Assembly (NCBI GenBank): GCA_030123565.1
Contig: CP126122.1
Location: forward strand, 1,313,001 to 1,377,000
Reading direction: 5' to 3'
Source: Nitrospira sp.
Lineage (GTDB): Bacteria > Nitrospirota > Nitrospiria > Nitrospirales > Nitrospiraceae
DNA length: 64,000 bases
Position 1 is the stretch's first letter. Each line of letters opens with the position of its first letter. The translations under genes and the position numbers were made by a program. Shown here piece after piece: positions 9,001 through 17,004 of this stretch. Below the pieces are notes generated by a model. It was not told the DNA's origin. It saw nothing but the letters and a program-made list of their open reading frames with translations, and ran no database searches.

Positions 9001-9132
9001 TTACCAGATACCCAAGCCCATCATCACCACTCCGAGGGCCATCCATCCGAAGACGCCGACGGCGATGATGGTTTCGAGGCTCATCCCTGTCTGGGCCTCT
9101 TCTGCACGACTCTTCTCGTTGTCGTTCTTCAT
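9001..9132 (-). CDS. 43-residue single-pass membrane peptide
   Basis: The ATG at 9132 is preceded by AGAGGACC and opens a 43-residue frame. A polar, charged N-terminus (MKNDNEKSRAEEAQ) is followed by one hydrophobic segment (IIAVGVFGWMALGVVMMGLG). The layout suggests a small inner-membrane protein with the N-terminus in the cytoplasm. It lies 95 bp upstream of the lipoprotein gene on the same strand. Function unknown. Confidence 0.55.
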   Translation of the reverse strand: MKNDNEKSRAEEAQTGMSLETIIAVGVFGWMALGVVMMGLGIW

Positions 9133-9599
9133 GTGGCAGGTCCTCTGGATGCGCGGTCGGTGGTTGATCAACCTGTTGATATGTGGTTGCCAGATTGGAC
9201 CTAGCAAGGGCTATGCCCTTTATCCATGGGCTTATGGAGCAATAGTCTTCATCGCCAGGGAAGCAAAAAACATGGTGGCTGTTGTGAATGGCTTGTAGAT
9301 GCTCGTGGCGGAGCTTCTGTCTAAGCTATTGATGTTTCAAGACAGTGCTGTTGCTCCGTTGAAAGGTACGACGTGGTGAAGGGGCGTGGGAACCGGCGAT
9401 TGAGGGCGTCATATTACATTGCGTCTTGCGGGATGCTCCGTCAGTCTGACAAGGGTGGCCGTCGAAAAATTGGCAAGGGCTGTTCAGGAGTGGGCAATGG
9501 TGTCTCATTCGGCCTGCGATGTTCCAGGATCTCCTTCCAGAAGGCGTTCCACGGAGGAAGGCGAACCGAGCAGCAGCCTGTGCGATTGATCTGAACGAT
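9133..9599. other. 467-bp stretch without a recognised gene
   Basis: This lies between the end of miaB and the small membrane peptide, both on the minus strand. Open frames here are short, have no ribosome binding sites and show no protein features. The base composition is lower in GC than the flanks. I see no RNA gene or convincing terminator. Confidence 0.45.
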
Positions 9600-10958
9600 T
9601 CACGACAGGGCAGAAGAGGAATCCAGCCGTCCCATGAGCACGGCGGCGTTGGCGTCGAGGATGGTAATGGGTTGAATGCTGCCCGGCGAGGCAGGAGCGT
9701 CGCTCTTGTTCCAGATAACCGTGATGTTGGTATCGGTCCGTCCCATCCACTGGTCGGCGGACCGTTTCGAGTCGCCCTCGACCATGACCGGAACCGTCCT
9801 GCCGATCGATTCCCTGTTGAGGCGGGCCGTGATCGGTCGCTGCAGGTCCACCAGCCGGCTGACCCGTTCGCCCTTGACCTCTTCCGGGATGTCGTCCCGG
9901 AACCTGCGCGCCGCGATGGTGTTTTTCCGTTCGGAATATTTGAAGATATAGGCGGAGTGATAATTCACCTCTTGAACCAGGCGATAGGTGTCGAGGAACT
10001 CCTCTTCGGTTTCCGAGCAAAAGCCGCAAATGATATCGGTCGTGAGAGCGATCCCGGGATGGCGGCGACGGATGGTTGCAGCCAGGTCAAGGTAGTCCTT
10101 CCTGCCGTAGGTTCGGTTCATCAGTTCGAGGATGCGATCGTTGCCGGACTGCAGGGGCAGGTGGATGTGCTTGCAGATATTCGGGTGGCCTGCCACGGCA
10201 TCCAGCAACGCGGGGGGAAAGTCTTTCGGGTGCGGGGAAGTAAAACGAACCCGCCGCACGCCCGGCACTTCAGCCACGGCCAGGATCAAGCTGGCAAAGT
10301 CCCAATCGTCGTAGCGGTAGGAATTGACGTTCTGTCCGAGCAGCGTGATTTGGGGATGGCCGCAGGCGACGGAAGCCTCGACCTCGCGGAGGATGCCCTG
10401 GGGATCGCGTGAACGTTCGCGCCCCCTGGTGTAGGGCACCACGCAGAAGCTGCAGAAGTTGTCGCAGCCGCGCATGATGGCGATCCAGGCATTGATCCCG
10501 CCGTCGCGCTCCGGAAGGATATCGTCGTAGGTTTCGTATTCGGACAAATCAACGGCCAGTCCCCGTCGCGCGAGGCCCTGCTCCGAGGCCTTCAGCGCGC
10601 TCGTCAACAGTCCTGGGAGTTGTCTGTATCCGTCCGGCCCCACGAGCACATCCACGAGCGGCTGCTTCTCGGCCAGTTCCTCCTTGAGGTTTTGCGCCAT
10701 GCAGCCGAGCACTCCGACCACCAACGGGCGCTGTTCCTTGACGGCCTTCAGTTCGGCGAGGTGTCCGTACACCTTGTTGTGGGCATTCTCGCGGATGGCA
10801 CAGGTGTTCATCAGCATGACGTCGGCTCGTTCGCGGTCCTCGGTAAATTCGAATCCCGCCTTGCGGAGTAACGACCGGACGAGTTCCGAGTCGTACTCGT
10901 TCATCTGGCAGCCGAAGGTTTCGATATGGACTTGGTGGGGCTTGTCTTGCCGGTTCAT
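9600..10958 (-). CDS. miaB: tRNA-2-methylthio-N6-dimethylallyladenosine synthase
   Basis: MiaB is a radical SAM enzyme that adds a methylthio group to N6-isopentenyladenosine at tRNA position 37. The N-terminal UPF0004 domain has its three Cys (ETFGCQMN, NTCAIRENA, GCMAQ) for one [4Fe-4S] cluster. The radical SAM core has GCDNFCSFCVVPYTRGRERSR (C-x3-C-x2-C) for the second. A C-terminal TRAM domain follows (about 380-445). The length of about 452 residues is normal. I chose the ATG at 10958, two bases after the mtaB stop, although a TTG at 10964 is in frame. It is translationally coupled to mtaB. Confidence 0.96.
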   Translation of the reverse strand: MNRQDKPHQVHIETFGCQMNEYDSELVRSLLRKAGFEFTEDRERADVMLMNTCAIRENAHNKVYGHLAELKAVKEQRPLVVGVLGCMAQNLKEELAEKQPLVDVLVGPDGYRQLPGLLTSALKASEQGLARRGLAVDLSEYETYDDILPERDGGINAWIAIMRGCDNFCSFCVVPYTRGRERSRDPQGILREVEASVACGHPQITLLGQNVNSYRYDDWDFASLILAVAEVPGVRRVRFTSPHPKDFPPALLDAVAGHPNICKHIHLPLQSGNDRILELMNRTYGRKDYLDLAATIRRRHPGIALTTDIICGFCSETEEEFLDTYRLVQEVNYHSAYIFKYSERKNTIAARRFRDDIPEEVKGERVSRLVDLQRPITARLNRESIGRTVPVMVEGDSKRSADQWMGRTDTNITVIWNKSDAPASPGSIQPITILDANAAVLMGRLDSSSALS

Positions 10959-10960
10959 GA

Positions 10961-12307
10961 TCAAAGTAGGGGGAGCCGCGCTGGTTCCAAAACGGCGGAG
11001 AGCGGCCGGCCGTAGGCTAGGCCGTCCGTCACGCCGGTGATGGTGACTTGGTGGATCGAACCGGCTGCGACTGCATCGGCTGCGACTGCCACCCTGGTGA
11101 AGTCGGCCGTGGTGCCGGTGCGGAACCCGTCTCGTTCACCCTGCTCGAAGAGAACGGAGACGGTCTTCCCGATTTGACGTTGATAACTAACGAGCGTCTT
11201 CGTTCGAGACAGTTCCGAGAGTGTCTTGCTGCGTTGCTTGATGATGGGCGGCGGAACCGACTGCCCCAGGCGAGCCGCAGCCGTGCCGGGCCTGGCCGAA
11301 TAGCTGAACACATGGAAATAGGAGAAGGGGAGCCGTTCCGCCGTCCGAACGGTATTCATGAAGGCGTTCTCGTCTTCGCCGGGAAAGCCGACCATGAGGT
11401 CAGTTCCGAGGCCGAGGTTCGGCATGAGGGCGAGGGCCTGCTCCACGAGGTCTACATACTCATGGACTGTATAGCGGCGGTTCATCGCCTGCAGGATTCC
11501 GTCGTCGCCGCTCTGCAGGGGAAGGTGCAGGTAACGGCAGAGCTTCGTTGAGCTTGCCATCTGTTCCAACAACGATGTGGGCACCGTCGTCGGCTCGATC
11601 GATGAAATCCTGATGCGGGCGACATTGGGAATCGCTTCGAGTTCCCGCACCACATCGACCAGGGTTGCTCCCTTGTAGCAGTATTGCCCGATGTTGACCC
11701 CGGTGAGGACCAGTTCCCGGTAGCCGTGAGAGGCCAGGTCCTGCGCTTCCCGCAACACATCGTCGAGCGTCCTGCTGCGTTCGCGCCCGCGCGCGAAGGG
11801 AATGAGGCAAAAGCTGCACATGAAATCGCAGCCGTCCTGAATCTTCAGCAGGGCGCGGGTCTGGTCCGAATAGGCGGTGCCAGGCAGGACGAAATCTTCC
11901 CGATCAATCGTGCGGCTATGGCGGAGTTCCGGCTCCGGCTGTTTGCGGAGCTTGGCCGGGGCTGGAAGATAGTCCGGCAGATTCATCTTGAACTGCGTAC
12001 CGACGATGAGGTCGATGCCCGGGACCATTTGCAATTGCGCAGCGCCGGTCTGGGCATAACAGCCGGTGACGGCGACGAAGGCATGGGGGGAATGGCGCAA
12101 GGTCTTGCGGACTGCATAGCGACAATCTTTTTCGGCGTTTTCCGTGACTGAACAGGTATTCAAGACGAGCAGGTCCGTCTCTTTTCCGAACTCCACCAGC
12201 CGGTAACCCTTCCGGCGAAGGCTCTCGCCCAACATGGAAGTTTCCGATTGGCTGAGGCGGCAGCCCAGAGTATGGAGTGACGCGCGCGGCGTAGTCGTCG
12301 ACATCAT
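10961..12307 (-). CDS. mtaB: tRNA (N6-threonylcarbamoyladenosine37) methylthiotransferase
   Basis: MtaB converts t6A37 to ms2t6A37 in tRNA. The domain order is UPF0004 (HTLGCRLSQSE, NTCSVTENAE, TGCYAQ), radical SAM (GCDFMCSFCLIPFARGRERSR) and TRAM. The GCRLNQxE-like opening and the CxxQ context place it with MtaB rather than MiaB or RimO. The likely start is the ATG at 12307, or the second ATG at 12304. There is no ribosome binding site. A promoter with a consensus TATAAT ends only 7 bp upstream, so the message may be leaderless. Having miaB and mtaB in one operon groups two position-37 methylthiotransferases. Confidence 0.93.
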   Translation of the reverse strand: MMSTTTPRASLHTLGCRLSQSETSMLGESLRRKGYRLVEFGKETDLLVLNTCSVTENAEKDCRYAVRKTLRHSPHAFVAVTGCYAQTGAAQLQMVPGIDLIVGTQFKMNLPDYLPAPAKLRKQPEPELRHSRTIDREDFVLPGTAYSDQTRALLKIQDGCDFMCSFCLIPFARGRERSRTLDDVLREAQDLASHGYRELVLTGVNIGQYCYKGATLVDVVRELEAIPNVARIRISSIEPTTVPTSLLEQMASSTKLCRYLHLPLQSGDDGILQAMNRRYTVHEYVDLVEQALALMPNLGLGTDLMVGFPGEDENAFMNTVRTAERLPFSYFHVFSYSARPGTAAARLGQSVPPPIIKQRSKTLSELSRTKTLVSYQRQIGKTVSVLFEQGERDGFRTGTTADFTRVAVAADAVAAGSIHQVTITGVTDGLAYGRPLSAVLEPARLPLL

Positions 12308-12314
12308 GCGCGAG

Positions 12315-12344
12315 ATTATATGAGGGAGTATGTCGGATCGGCAA
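12315..12344 (-). promoter_or_regulatory. Promoter of mtaB-miaB, likely leaderless
   Basis: Read on the minus strand, TTGCCG (12344-12339), an 18-bp spacer and a perfect TATAAT (12320-12315) form a strong promoter. Only 7 bp separate the -10 box from the ATG at 12307, so transcription should begin at or next to the start codon. Confidence 0.65.
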
Positions 12345-12376
12345 GGTGACGGTGCAGGAAAAAGTGAGTCGCCTGC

Positions 12377-12405
12377 TTGAACGAGCCATAGGTGAGTGGT
12401 AGCAT
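12377..12405 (+). promoter_or_regulatory. Promoter of the 12450 gene
   Basis: TTGAAC (12377-12382), a 17-bp spacer and TAGCAT (12400-12405) give a start near 12412 and a leader of about 38 nt. This supports the ATG at 12450 rather than the in-frame ATG at 12396. Confidence 0.5.
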
Positions 12406-12449
12406 GGACGAACGTGACCGAGCTGTGGTGTCTGTCGGATCTCAGAACC

Positions 12450-12857
12450 ATGACGAACCATCGCGTGCTGTTCAGTCTTCTCCTCGCTCTTCTGCTCCTG
12501 CTCCCGAACTCTGCCGGCTGGTCGAAGGAAAGCCTTCCGCTCGAACCGGATCTCAACAGCCGCCTCGACGAGTTGTACGACCATGAGTCGAGGCTGTTCA
12601 TCATGCTCTATTCGCTCAAAGGCGACGGGAAGGTCGATTACATCACCGGCCGGATGGTGCAGGAGTATACGAGGAGCAACTACGGCAACCCGGTCTACTA
12701 CACCGAACAATATCCGTTGTTCTATTGGTGGAACCACACGATGTGGAACGATCCGGATCAGGACGGTGTGAACGGGAACGAACAGGTCTATCAGGAAGAC
12801 ATCGAGTTCGACATCGCGCGCTACAAGCCCTGCGTCTTCAACGGACAACCCTGCTGA
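12450..12857 (+). CDS. Secreted protein of unknown function
   Basis: The 135-residue product has a strong signal peptide (HRVLFSLLLALLLLLPNSAG). The mature part is acidic and rich in Tyr and Trp (for example FYWWNHTMWNDPDQDG). Two Cys near the C-terminus (KPCVFNGQPC) could form a disulfide. DPDQDGVNGNEQ resembles a calcium-binding loop, though only one is present. I do not recognise the family. It is divergent from mtaB and likely periplasmic. Confidence 0.75.
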   Translation: MTNHRVLFSLLLALLLLLPNSAGWSKESLPLEPDLNSRLDELYDHESRLFIMLYSLKGDGKVDYITGRMVQEYTRSNYGNPVYYTEQYPLFYWWNHTMWNDPDQDGVNGNEQVYQEDIEFDIARYKPCVFNGQPC

Positions 12858-12945
12858 AGCGGCTGCTCTTCGGCAAGCCTTCAAACCGTCTTTCGTATCT
12901 CGTTAGAGTGCTTTCCCGTTCAGCTCCATCCATTGCGGTCACCGC

Positions 12946-13809
12946 CTATTCGAACACCAGCACCGGGCAGGATGCCTGGTGGAGGATCGCATGGGAGACG
13001 CTGCCCAGGACGAAGCGGGTGATGCCTCGTCTGCCTCGAGACCCCACCATGATGAGGTCCGCTCCCATTTTTTCCGCTTCCTGCACGATCGTCGTCGCGG
13101 GACTGCCGAGGACACTGGTGCTGTGGGTCGCATGTCCGAGCGCGCGGATCTTGGTCGCCACATCATCCACGAAGTCGCGCGCATGTTGAAGGGCTTGCGC
13201 TTCCAACTTTTCGGCGGCGGCATTGTCCACCGGCCAGGGTGGACGGGTCGGCGGCAGGACGGTCATCAGGTGCAGCTGCACCGGCTCCCTGAAGGGTTGT
13301 TGCTGGAGAAAGCGCAGGGCCGCCTCCGCGTCATAGGGGCCTTGCAACGGCAGTAGGACCTCCTTCAGGTCGCGGAGCGGGCCCTTCAGCAGCAGTTTCG
13401 CGCAGGAGGCAAAACTCAGGACCCGATGGGAAACGCTGCCGAACAGCCGTTCCTTGATCGGCCCGAGACCCCTGGCTCCCATGAGAATGAGATCCGCATG
13501 GAGGGACTCCGCCGTGGTGACGATGACTTCCGCCGGCGAGCCGATCTCCAGCCGCTTGGTGACCGGTCCACTATTGGGCGGGAGCAACGAATGGACGCGG
13601 GTCAATAGGAGATCGCCGTCTTCCTTCATGCTCCGCTCCAACTGGGCGTAGAGTTCCTGGGCCACCTCCGGCATCATCATGGGATAGGCCGGTCTGGGAG
13701 CGTCCACAACATGGAGGAGCGTCAGAGCATCGGCCCGCCGGAGATATTTGAGTGCCCGCACTGCTTCGTAGGAATTGTCGGAGCCATCGACTGCGACAAG
13801 AAGATTCAT
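12946..13809 (-). CDS. Tandem universal stress protein (two UspA domains)
   Basis: This 287-residue protein has two UspA domains. Each carries the ATP-binding loop G-x2-G-x9-G(S/T): GARGLGPIKERLFGS in the first and GSRGRRGITRFVLGS in the second. The ATG at 13809 has AAGGAGTG upstream; open sequence further upstream is not Usp-like. It should bind ATP and act in stress or energy-limitation survival. It lies immediately downstream of the hydrolase gene on the same strand (28-bp gap) in a Usp-rich island. Confidence 0.92.
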   Translation of the reverse strand: MNLLVAVDGSDNSYEAVRALKYLRRADALTLLHVVDAPRPAYPMMMPEVAQELYAQLERSMKEDGDLLLTRVHSLLPPNSGPVTKRLEIGSPAEVIVTTAESLHADLILMGARGLGPIKERLFGSVSHRVLSFASCAKLLLKGPLRDLKEVLLPLQGPYDAEAALRFLQQQPFREPVQLHLMTVLPPTRPPWPVDNAAAEKLEAQALQHARDFVDDVATKIRALGHATHSTSVLGSPATTIVQEAEKMGADLIMVGSRGRRGITRFVLGSVSHAILHQASCPVLVFE

Positions 13810-13837
13810 GGTACGCACTCCTTTCGGTGCTGCAGTC

Positions 13838-14506
13838 TCATTGCGGAGACCGGGGGACCAGATACCGTTGAAACCAAGACAGCGCCTCTTCGGCGACTTG
13901 CTCCAGGGTTCCCGCCTCTTCGAAGAGGTGACCGGCACCGGGGATGATTATCAGTTGTTTCGGGCAGGTGAGTTGTGCGAAGGCCTCCCGGTTCATGTCG
14001 ATCACAGGTCCGTCATCTCCACCGACAAGCAACAGGGTCGGCGCCGTCACCCTGCTCAAATAGGGCCCTGCCAGATCTGGCCGGCCGCCGCGTGACACGA
14101 CCGCGCTCACCGCTTGAGTCTTGCGTGCCGCCGCCTGCAGCGCCGCGCCGGCTCCCGTGCTGGCGCCGAAGTACCCTGTGGCCAGTCCGGTCGTGCTCGG
14201 ATATTTGCTCAACCAGATCTGTGCAAGTAGGAGTCGGTCGGTGAGGAGGTCGATGTCGAAGACCTTCCGGCGATCGCCTGCCTCGTCCGGTTCGAGCAGG
14301 TCCAGCAGCAGGGTTGCGAATCCGCCCGCTTGCAGATGGCGTGCGACCAATTGGTTGCGAGGGCTGAAGCGTCCGCTGCCGCTGCCATGGGCAAAGGCGA
14401 TGACGCCCTTGGGGGAGTCGGGAAGACTGAGAATCCCCTCGAGAGAGACTCCCGCTTCACTGAGTCTGACCTGATGAACGGTCAATCCCTTGAGATCGGG
14501 TCGCAT
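13838..14506 (-). CDS. Alpha/beta hydrolase, dienelactone-hydrolase-like
   Basis: This 222-residue protein has the alpha/beta-hydrolase triad: nucleophile in GASTGAGAAL, Asp in LLLVGGDDGPVI and His in GAGHLFEE. The N-terminal part includes VIAFAHGSGSGRFSPRN, an oxyanion-hole region. GAGGAGAGAG precedes the ATG at 14506. Such hydrolases are often found next to phosphoribosyltransferases or Usp genes. It is likely co-transcribed with the downstream tandem Usp gene. The substrate is unknown. Confidence 0.85.
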   Translation of the reverse strand: MRPDLKGLTVHQVRLSEAGVSLEGILSLPDSPKGVIAFAHGSGSGRFSPRNQLVARHLQAGGFATLLLDLLEPDEAGDRRKVFDIDLLTDRLLLAQIWLSKYPSTTGLATGYFGASTGAGAALQAAARKTQAVSAVVSRGGRPDLAGPYLSRVTAPTLLLVGGDDGPVIDMNREAFAQLTCPKQLIIIPGAGHLFEEAGTLEQVAEEALSWFQRYLVPRSPQ

Positions 14507-14583
14507 CTCTCTCCTCCTCTGATGCCGATGGAGTGCCGAGCGACGCTGAACTCCGACTCTGCTGGCGATGGGCATGAGCGTCC

Positions 14584-14679
14584 TCAGTGGCAGGCAGTCG
14601 GGCAAAAGAAGATCACATAGACCACGACCACGAGTCCCACCAGCACCGCACCGATCCATAGCCACTGCGTTCGCGACAT
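14584..14679 (-). CDS. 31-residue membrane peptide
   Basis: The ATG at 14679 has GAAGGGAGCC upstream and opens a 31-residue frame, MSRTQWLWIG then a Val/Leu/Ile-rich transmembrane segment, ending in FFCPTACH with two Cys and a His. It lies 77 bp upstream of the hydrolase gene on the same strand. The hydrophobic segment and good ribosome binding site suggest a real small membrane protein. Function unknown. Confidence 0.5.
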   Translation of the reverse strand: MSRTQWLWIGAVLVGLVVVVYVIFFCPTACH

Positions 14680-15013
14680 CGTCGGCTCCCTTCGAACAGT
14701 GAAGCAGCAAGAGAGGTGCCATCCTGGTTGGAAACATCGTAATGGAACAGGAGGTTGATGGCTTGTGGGAATCGGAAGGTGAAGTGCCAACGGCGGTTTG
14801 GATTCTGTGGCTTTCCGCTACAGAGTGCCGATGCCGGCTGTAGCATGACACCCCCTCTATGAAATCCAAGAAACTCCGACATAGGGCCGGCGATCGTGAT
14901 GTTGCCGAAATCTCTCCATTCCTAAGCCATTCGCCCTCAGTTACCAGTTCCCTTCTGCATGGCATCGGCCTTGCTGAATGCTGAATGTAGTGCTGGAAAT
15001 TTGAGGAGGTGTG
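14680..15013. other. Divergent intergenic region of the stress island
   Basis: This 334-bp spacer separates the leftward membrane peptide-hydrolase-Usp unit from the rightward Usp-cupredoxin-Usp unit. It should hold both promoters, but I could not settle on a -35/-10 pair. It contains a GCTGAATGCTGAATG tandem near 14973-14987, resembling the GCTGA repeats found elsewhere in the window. Confidence 0.45.
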
Positions 15014-15514
15014 ATGGCAGAGCGCCTGTTCACGAAGATTCTCGTGCCGGTAGATTTTTCTCCCTGTTCGGAAGAGGCCTTTCGTATCGCCCTGTCGTTC
15101 GCGAACCTGTTTCAGGCAGAGGTGCTGCTCCTGCACGTCATCGACACGAAGAACTTGGATGCGCTGAATCGTCTCGGGCTGGCGCCTTCCTCTGAAGTCG
15201 AACAACAAAAGAAACGGTTGCACCATCACGCCCGGTTGAATGCGCGGCGGCTGCTCGACTGGGATGAAGCGAAGGGCGTGACGATCAGGAGACTGCTCGC
15301 GAGCGGTTCTCCCTTTGAAGAAATCGCACGCACGGCCAGGGTGGAAGGGGTTGATCTGGTGGTGATGGGAAGTTATGGAGGGGCGATCGGCGGGGTGGAC
15401 AAGATTTTTTTCGGCAGCACGGCGGAGAAGGTGGTGCGGACGGCAGGCTGTCCGGTCCTGACGGTCCCGCTGCCGGTGAAACGGTTCAAGGCAAGGGCAG
15501 GCAAGAGCACATAA
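15014..15514 (+). CDS. Universal stress protein, single domain
   Basis: This 166-residue UspA-type protein begins FTKILVPVDFSPCSEEA. Its nucleotide-binding loop GSYGGAIGGVDKIFFGST is slightly longer than the usual G-x2-G-x9-GS. GAGGAGGTGTG immediately precedes the ATG at 15014. It opens a rightward unit with the cupredoxin and tandem Usp genes. Confidence 0.92.
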   Translation: MAERLFTKILVPVDFSPCSEEAFRIALSFANLFQAEVLLLHVIDTKNLDALNRLGLAPSSEVEQQKKRLHHHARLNARRLLDWDEAKGVTIRRLLASGSPFEEIARTARVEGVDLVVMGSYGGAIGGVDKIFFGSTAEKVVRTAGCPVLTVPLPVKRFKARAGKST

Positions 15515-15525
15515 AGGAGGCAGGC

Positions 15526-15954
15526 ATGGGTGCAAACAGGGTGCGGGAGATGTTCACGGGTGGTCGGTGGTTGCTGGCGGTCGGTTTCGTCTTGGCGCTC
15601 TGTACACAGGGCGGGGCTCAAGCGGAGCAGCGGATCGAGGTGACGATCAAGGATTTCGCCTTCCTCACCAAACAGATCCCCCTCCGGCTGGGAGTGGCGA
15701 CGGTGATCGAGATCACCAATCTGGATCAGGAGCGCCATGATTTCGGCTCGACCATGTTCGACGGCATCCCGACGCGAATCGAATCCGGCGGAGTCGTTTC
15801 CTACGGCAGGGGTATCGGCGGTCTGTTTCTGGATGCAAAGAAGGGCGCGGTGATTCGTTTCACCATGGAGCGGCCGGGCCGGCATGAATTCCGTTGTTCC
15901 ATCCATCCGAACATGAAGGGGGAACTGCTGCTCTTGAACGTGGAGGCGGTCTGA
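15526..15954 (+). CDS. Exported cupredoxin-domain protein
   Basis: This 142-residue protein has a signal peptide (WLLAVGFVLALCTQGGAQA) and a cupredoxin fold. A His in ERHDFGS and the C-terminal cluster FRCSIHPNMKGE (Cys, His, Met) are the expected copper ligands, as in blue-copper and CoxB-like domains. It should be a periplasmic copper electron carrier or copper-binding protein. AAAGGAGGCAGGC precedes the ATG, 12 bp after the Usp gene. Its place between two Usp genes is notable. Confidence 0.85.
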   Translation: MGANRVREMFTGGRWLLAVGFVLALCTQGGAQAEQRIEVTIKDFAFLTKQIPLRLGVATVIEITNLDQERHDFGSTMFDGIPTRIESGGVVSYGRGIGGLFLDAKKGAVIRFTMERPGRHEFRCSIHPNMKGELLLLNVEAV

Positions 15955-15957
15955 ACT

Positions 15958-16896
15958 ATGACGGCGCTGATCAAGCGGATCCTCTTTGCGACCGACTTTT
16001 CGGCCTGTGCGGAGCGGGCGATGGAATATGCCGTCATGTTAGCCGCCACGTGGAAGGCGGAACTCTGCGCGATGACCGTGCTGGAACTCTATCCGGGGAT
16101 GGATCCGGACTACACCGTCAACAAAATGTACCTGGATCACCTGCGGGTGGAATCGACCAGCCGGTTGCAAGCGGTTCAGGATCGGGTGAAAGCGGCGGGG
16201 CAGGCGGTCACGACGCGCATCGAAGTCGGCATACCGAGCCAGGCAGTTCAAACGGTTGCCGAAGAGATCGGCGCGGACCTGTTGGTAGTGGGGACACATG
16301 GCAGAACCGGACTCGACCATGTCTTGGTCGGCAGCACCGCCGAGCGAGTGGTGCGCATGGCGCCCTGCCCGGTCTTGGCGGTAAAGAGCGCCAAGACCGG
16401 CATCGGTACCACGACGGTCGGGACCATCAAACGGATCGTGGTCCCCATCGACCTCTCCGGTTGTTCGCTCGATGCGCTGGAATATGCCGCGCGGTTTGCC
16501 GAGCGCATCGGCGCTTCGCTCACCATTCTTCACGCCATGGAGCCGGTCGCTTATGGATTGGATTTCAGCCTGAGCCATGCGAAGGAGTGGAAACGGCAAC
16601 GGGAGTACTTGGAGGACCGGCTCACCGTACTCACCACCTGCCTGACTGCCCACGGAATCCGGGCCGACCACGTGCTCAAGCCAGGCTTGCCGGCCGATTC
16701 GATCGCCTCCTATGTCACGGAACAGGGTTTTGACTTGATGATCATGGGCACCCATGGCCGGCGCGGGCTTTCGCACATTCTCGTCGGGAGCATCGCCGGC
16801 GCCATGCTGCGTCACGCGCCCTGTCCGGTTCTCACGGTCCGGCAATTCACCGTCGGTCCGGATGCTCAACGGTTGATTCCGCTCGGGGAAACCTAA
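15958..16896 (+). CDS. Tandem universal stress protein (two UspA domains)
   Basis: This 312-residue protein has two UspA domains, both with intact ATP loops (GTHGRTGLDHVLVGST and GTHGRRGLSHILVGS). The ATG lies 3 bp after the cupredoxin stop, so translation is probably coupled. It is the third Usp gene in 4 kb. The second domain is more divergent (QREYLEDRLTVL helix). Confidence 0.93.
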   Translation: MTALIKRILFATDFSACAERAMEYAVMLAATWKAELCAMTVLELYPGMDPDYTVNKMYLDHLRVESTSRLQAVQDRVKAAGQAVTTRIEVGIPSQAVQTVAEEIGADLLVVGTHGRTGLDHVLVGSTAERVVRMAPCPVLAVKSAKTGIGTTTVGTIKRIVVPIDLSGCSLDALEYAARFAERIGASLTILHAMEPVAYGLDFSLSHAKEWKRQREYLEDRLTVLTTCLTAHGIRADHVLKPGLPADSIASYVTEQGFDLMIMGTHGRRGLSHILVGSIAGAMLRHAPCPVLTVRQFTVGPDAQRLIPLGET

Positions 16897-16926
16897 CCGG
16901 TCGCCTGTTTCAATAAGGAGGCTTCC

Positions 16927-17004
16927 ATGAGGACCCAGGCCAAGATGCAGCCGGTTTCGAAGTCGATGTCACAGGCTTCGGGCCGTCACGGAGGAAATCC
17001 ATGA
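16927..17004 (+). CDS. 25-residue ORF overlapping the next gene (ATGA)
   Basis: A strong AAGGAGG lies 6 bp upstream of the ATG at 16927. The frame codes for 25 residues (MRTQAKMQPVSKSM...GGNP) and its TGA overlaps the ATG of the 17001 gene as ATGA. The ribosome binding site of that gene (GGAGGAAATCC) lies inside this ORF. This arrangement is typical of a short coupling or leader ORF. The peptide is basic and shows no known motif. Confidence 0.5.
   Translation: MRTQAKMQPVSKSMSQASGRHGGNP

Noticed and set aside
12396-12449. Upstream ATG for the 12450 gene
   Set aside because: It lies within the predicted promoter and would add an extension ahead of a normal signal peptide.
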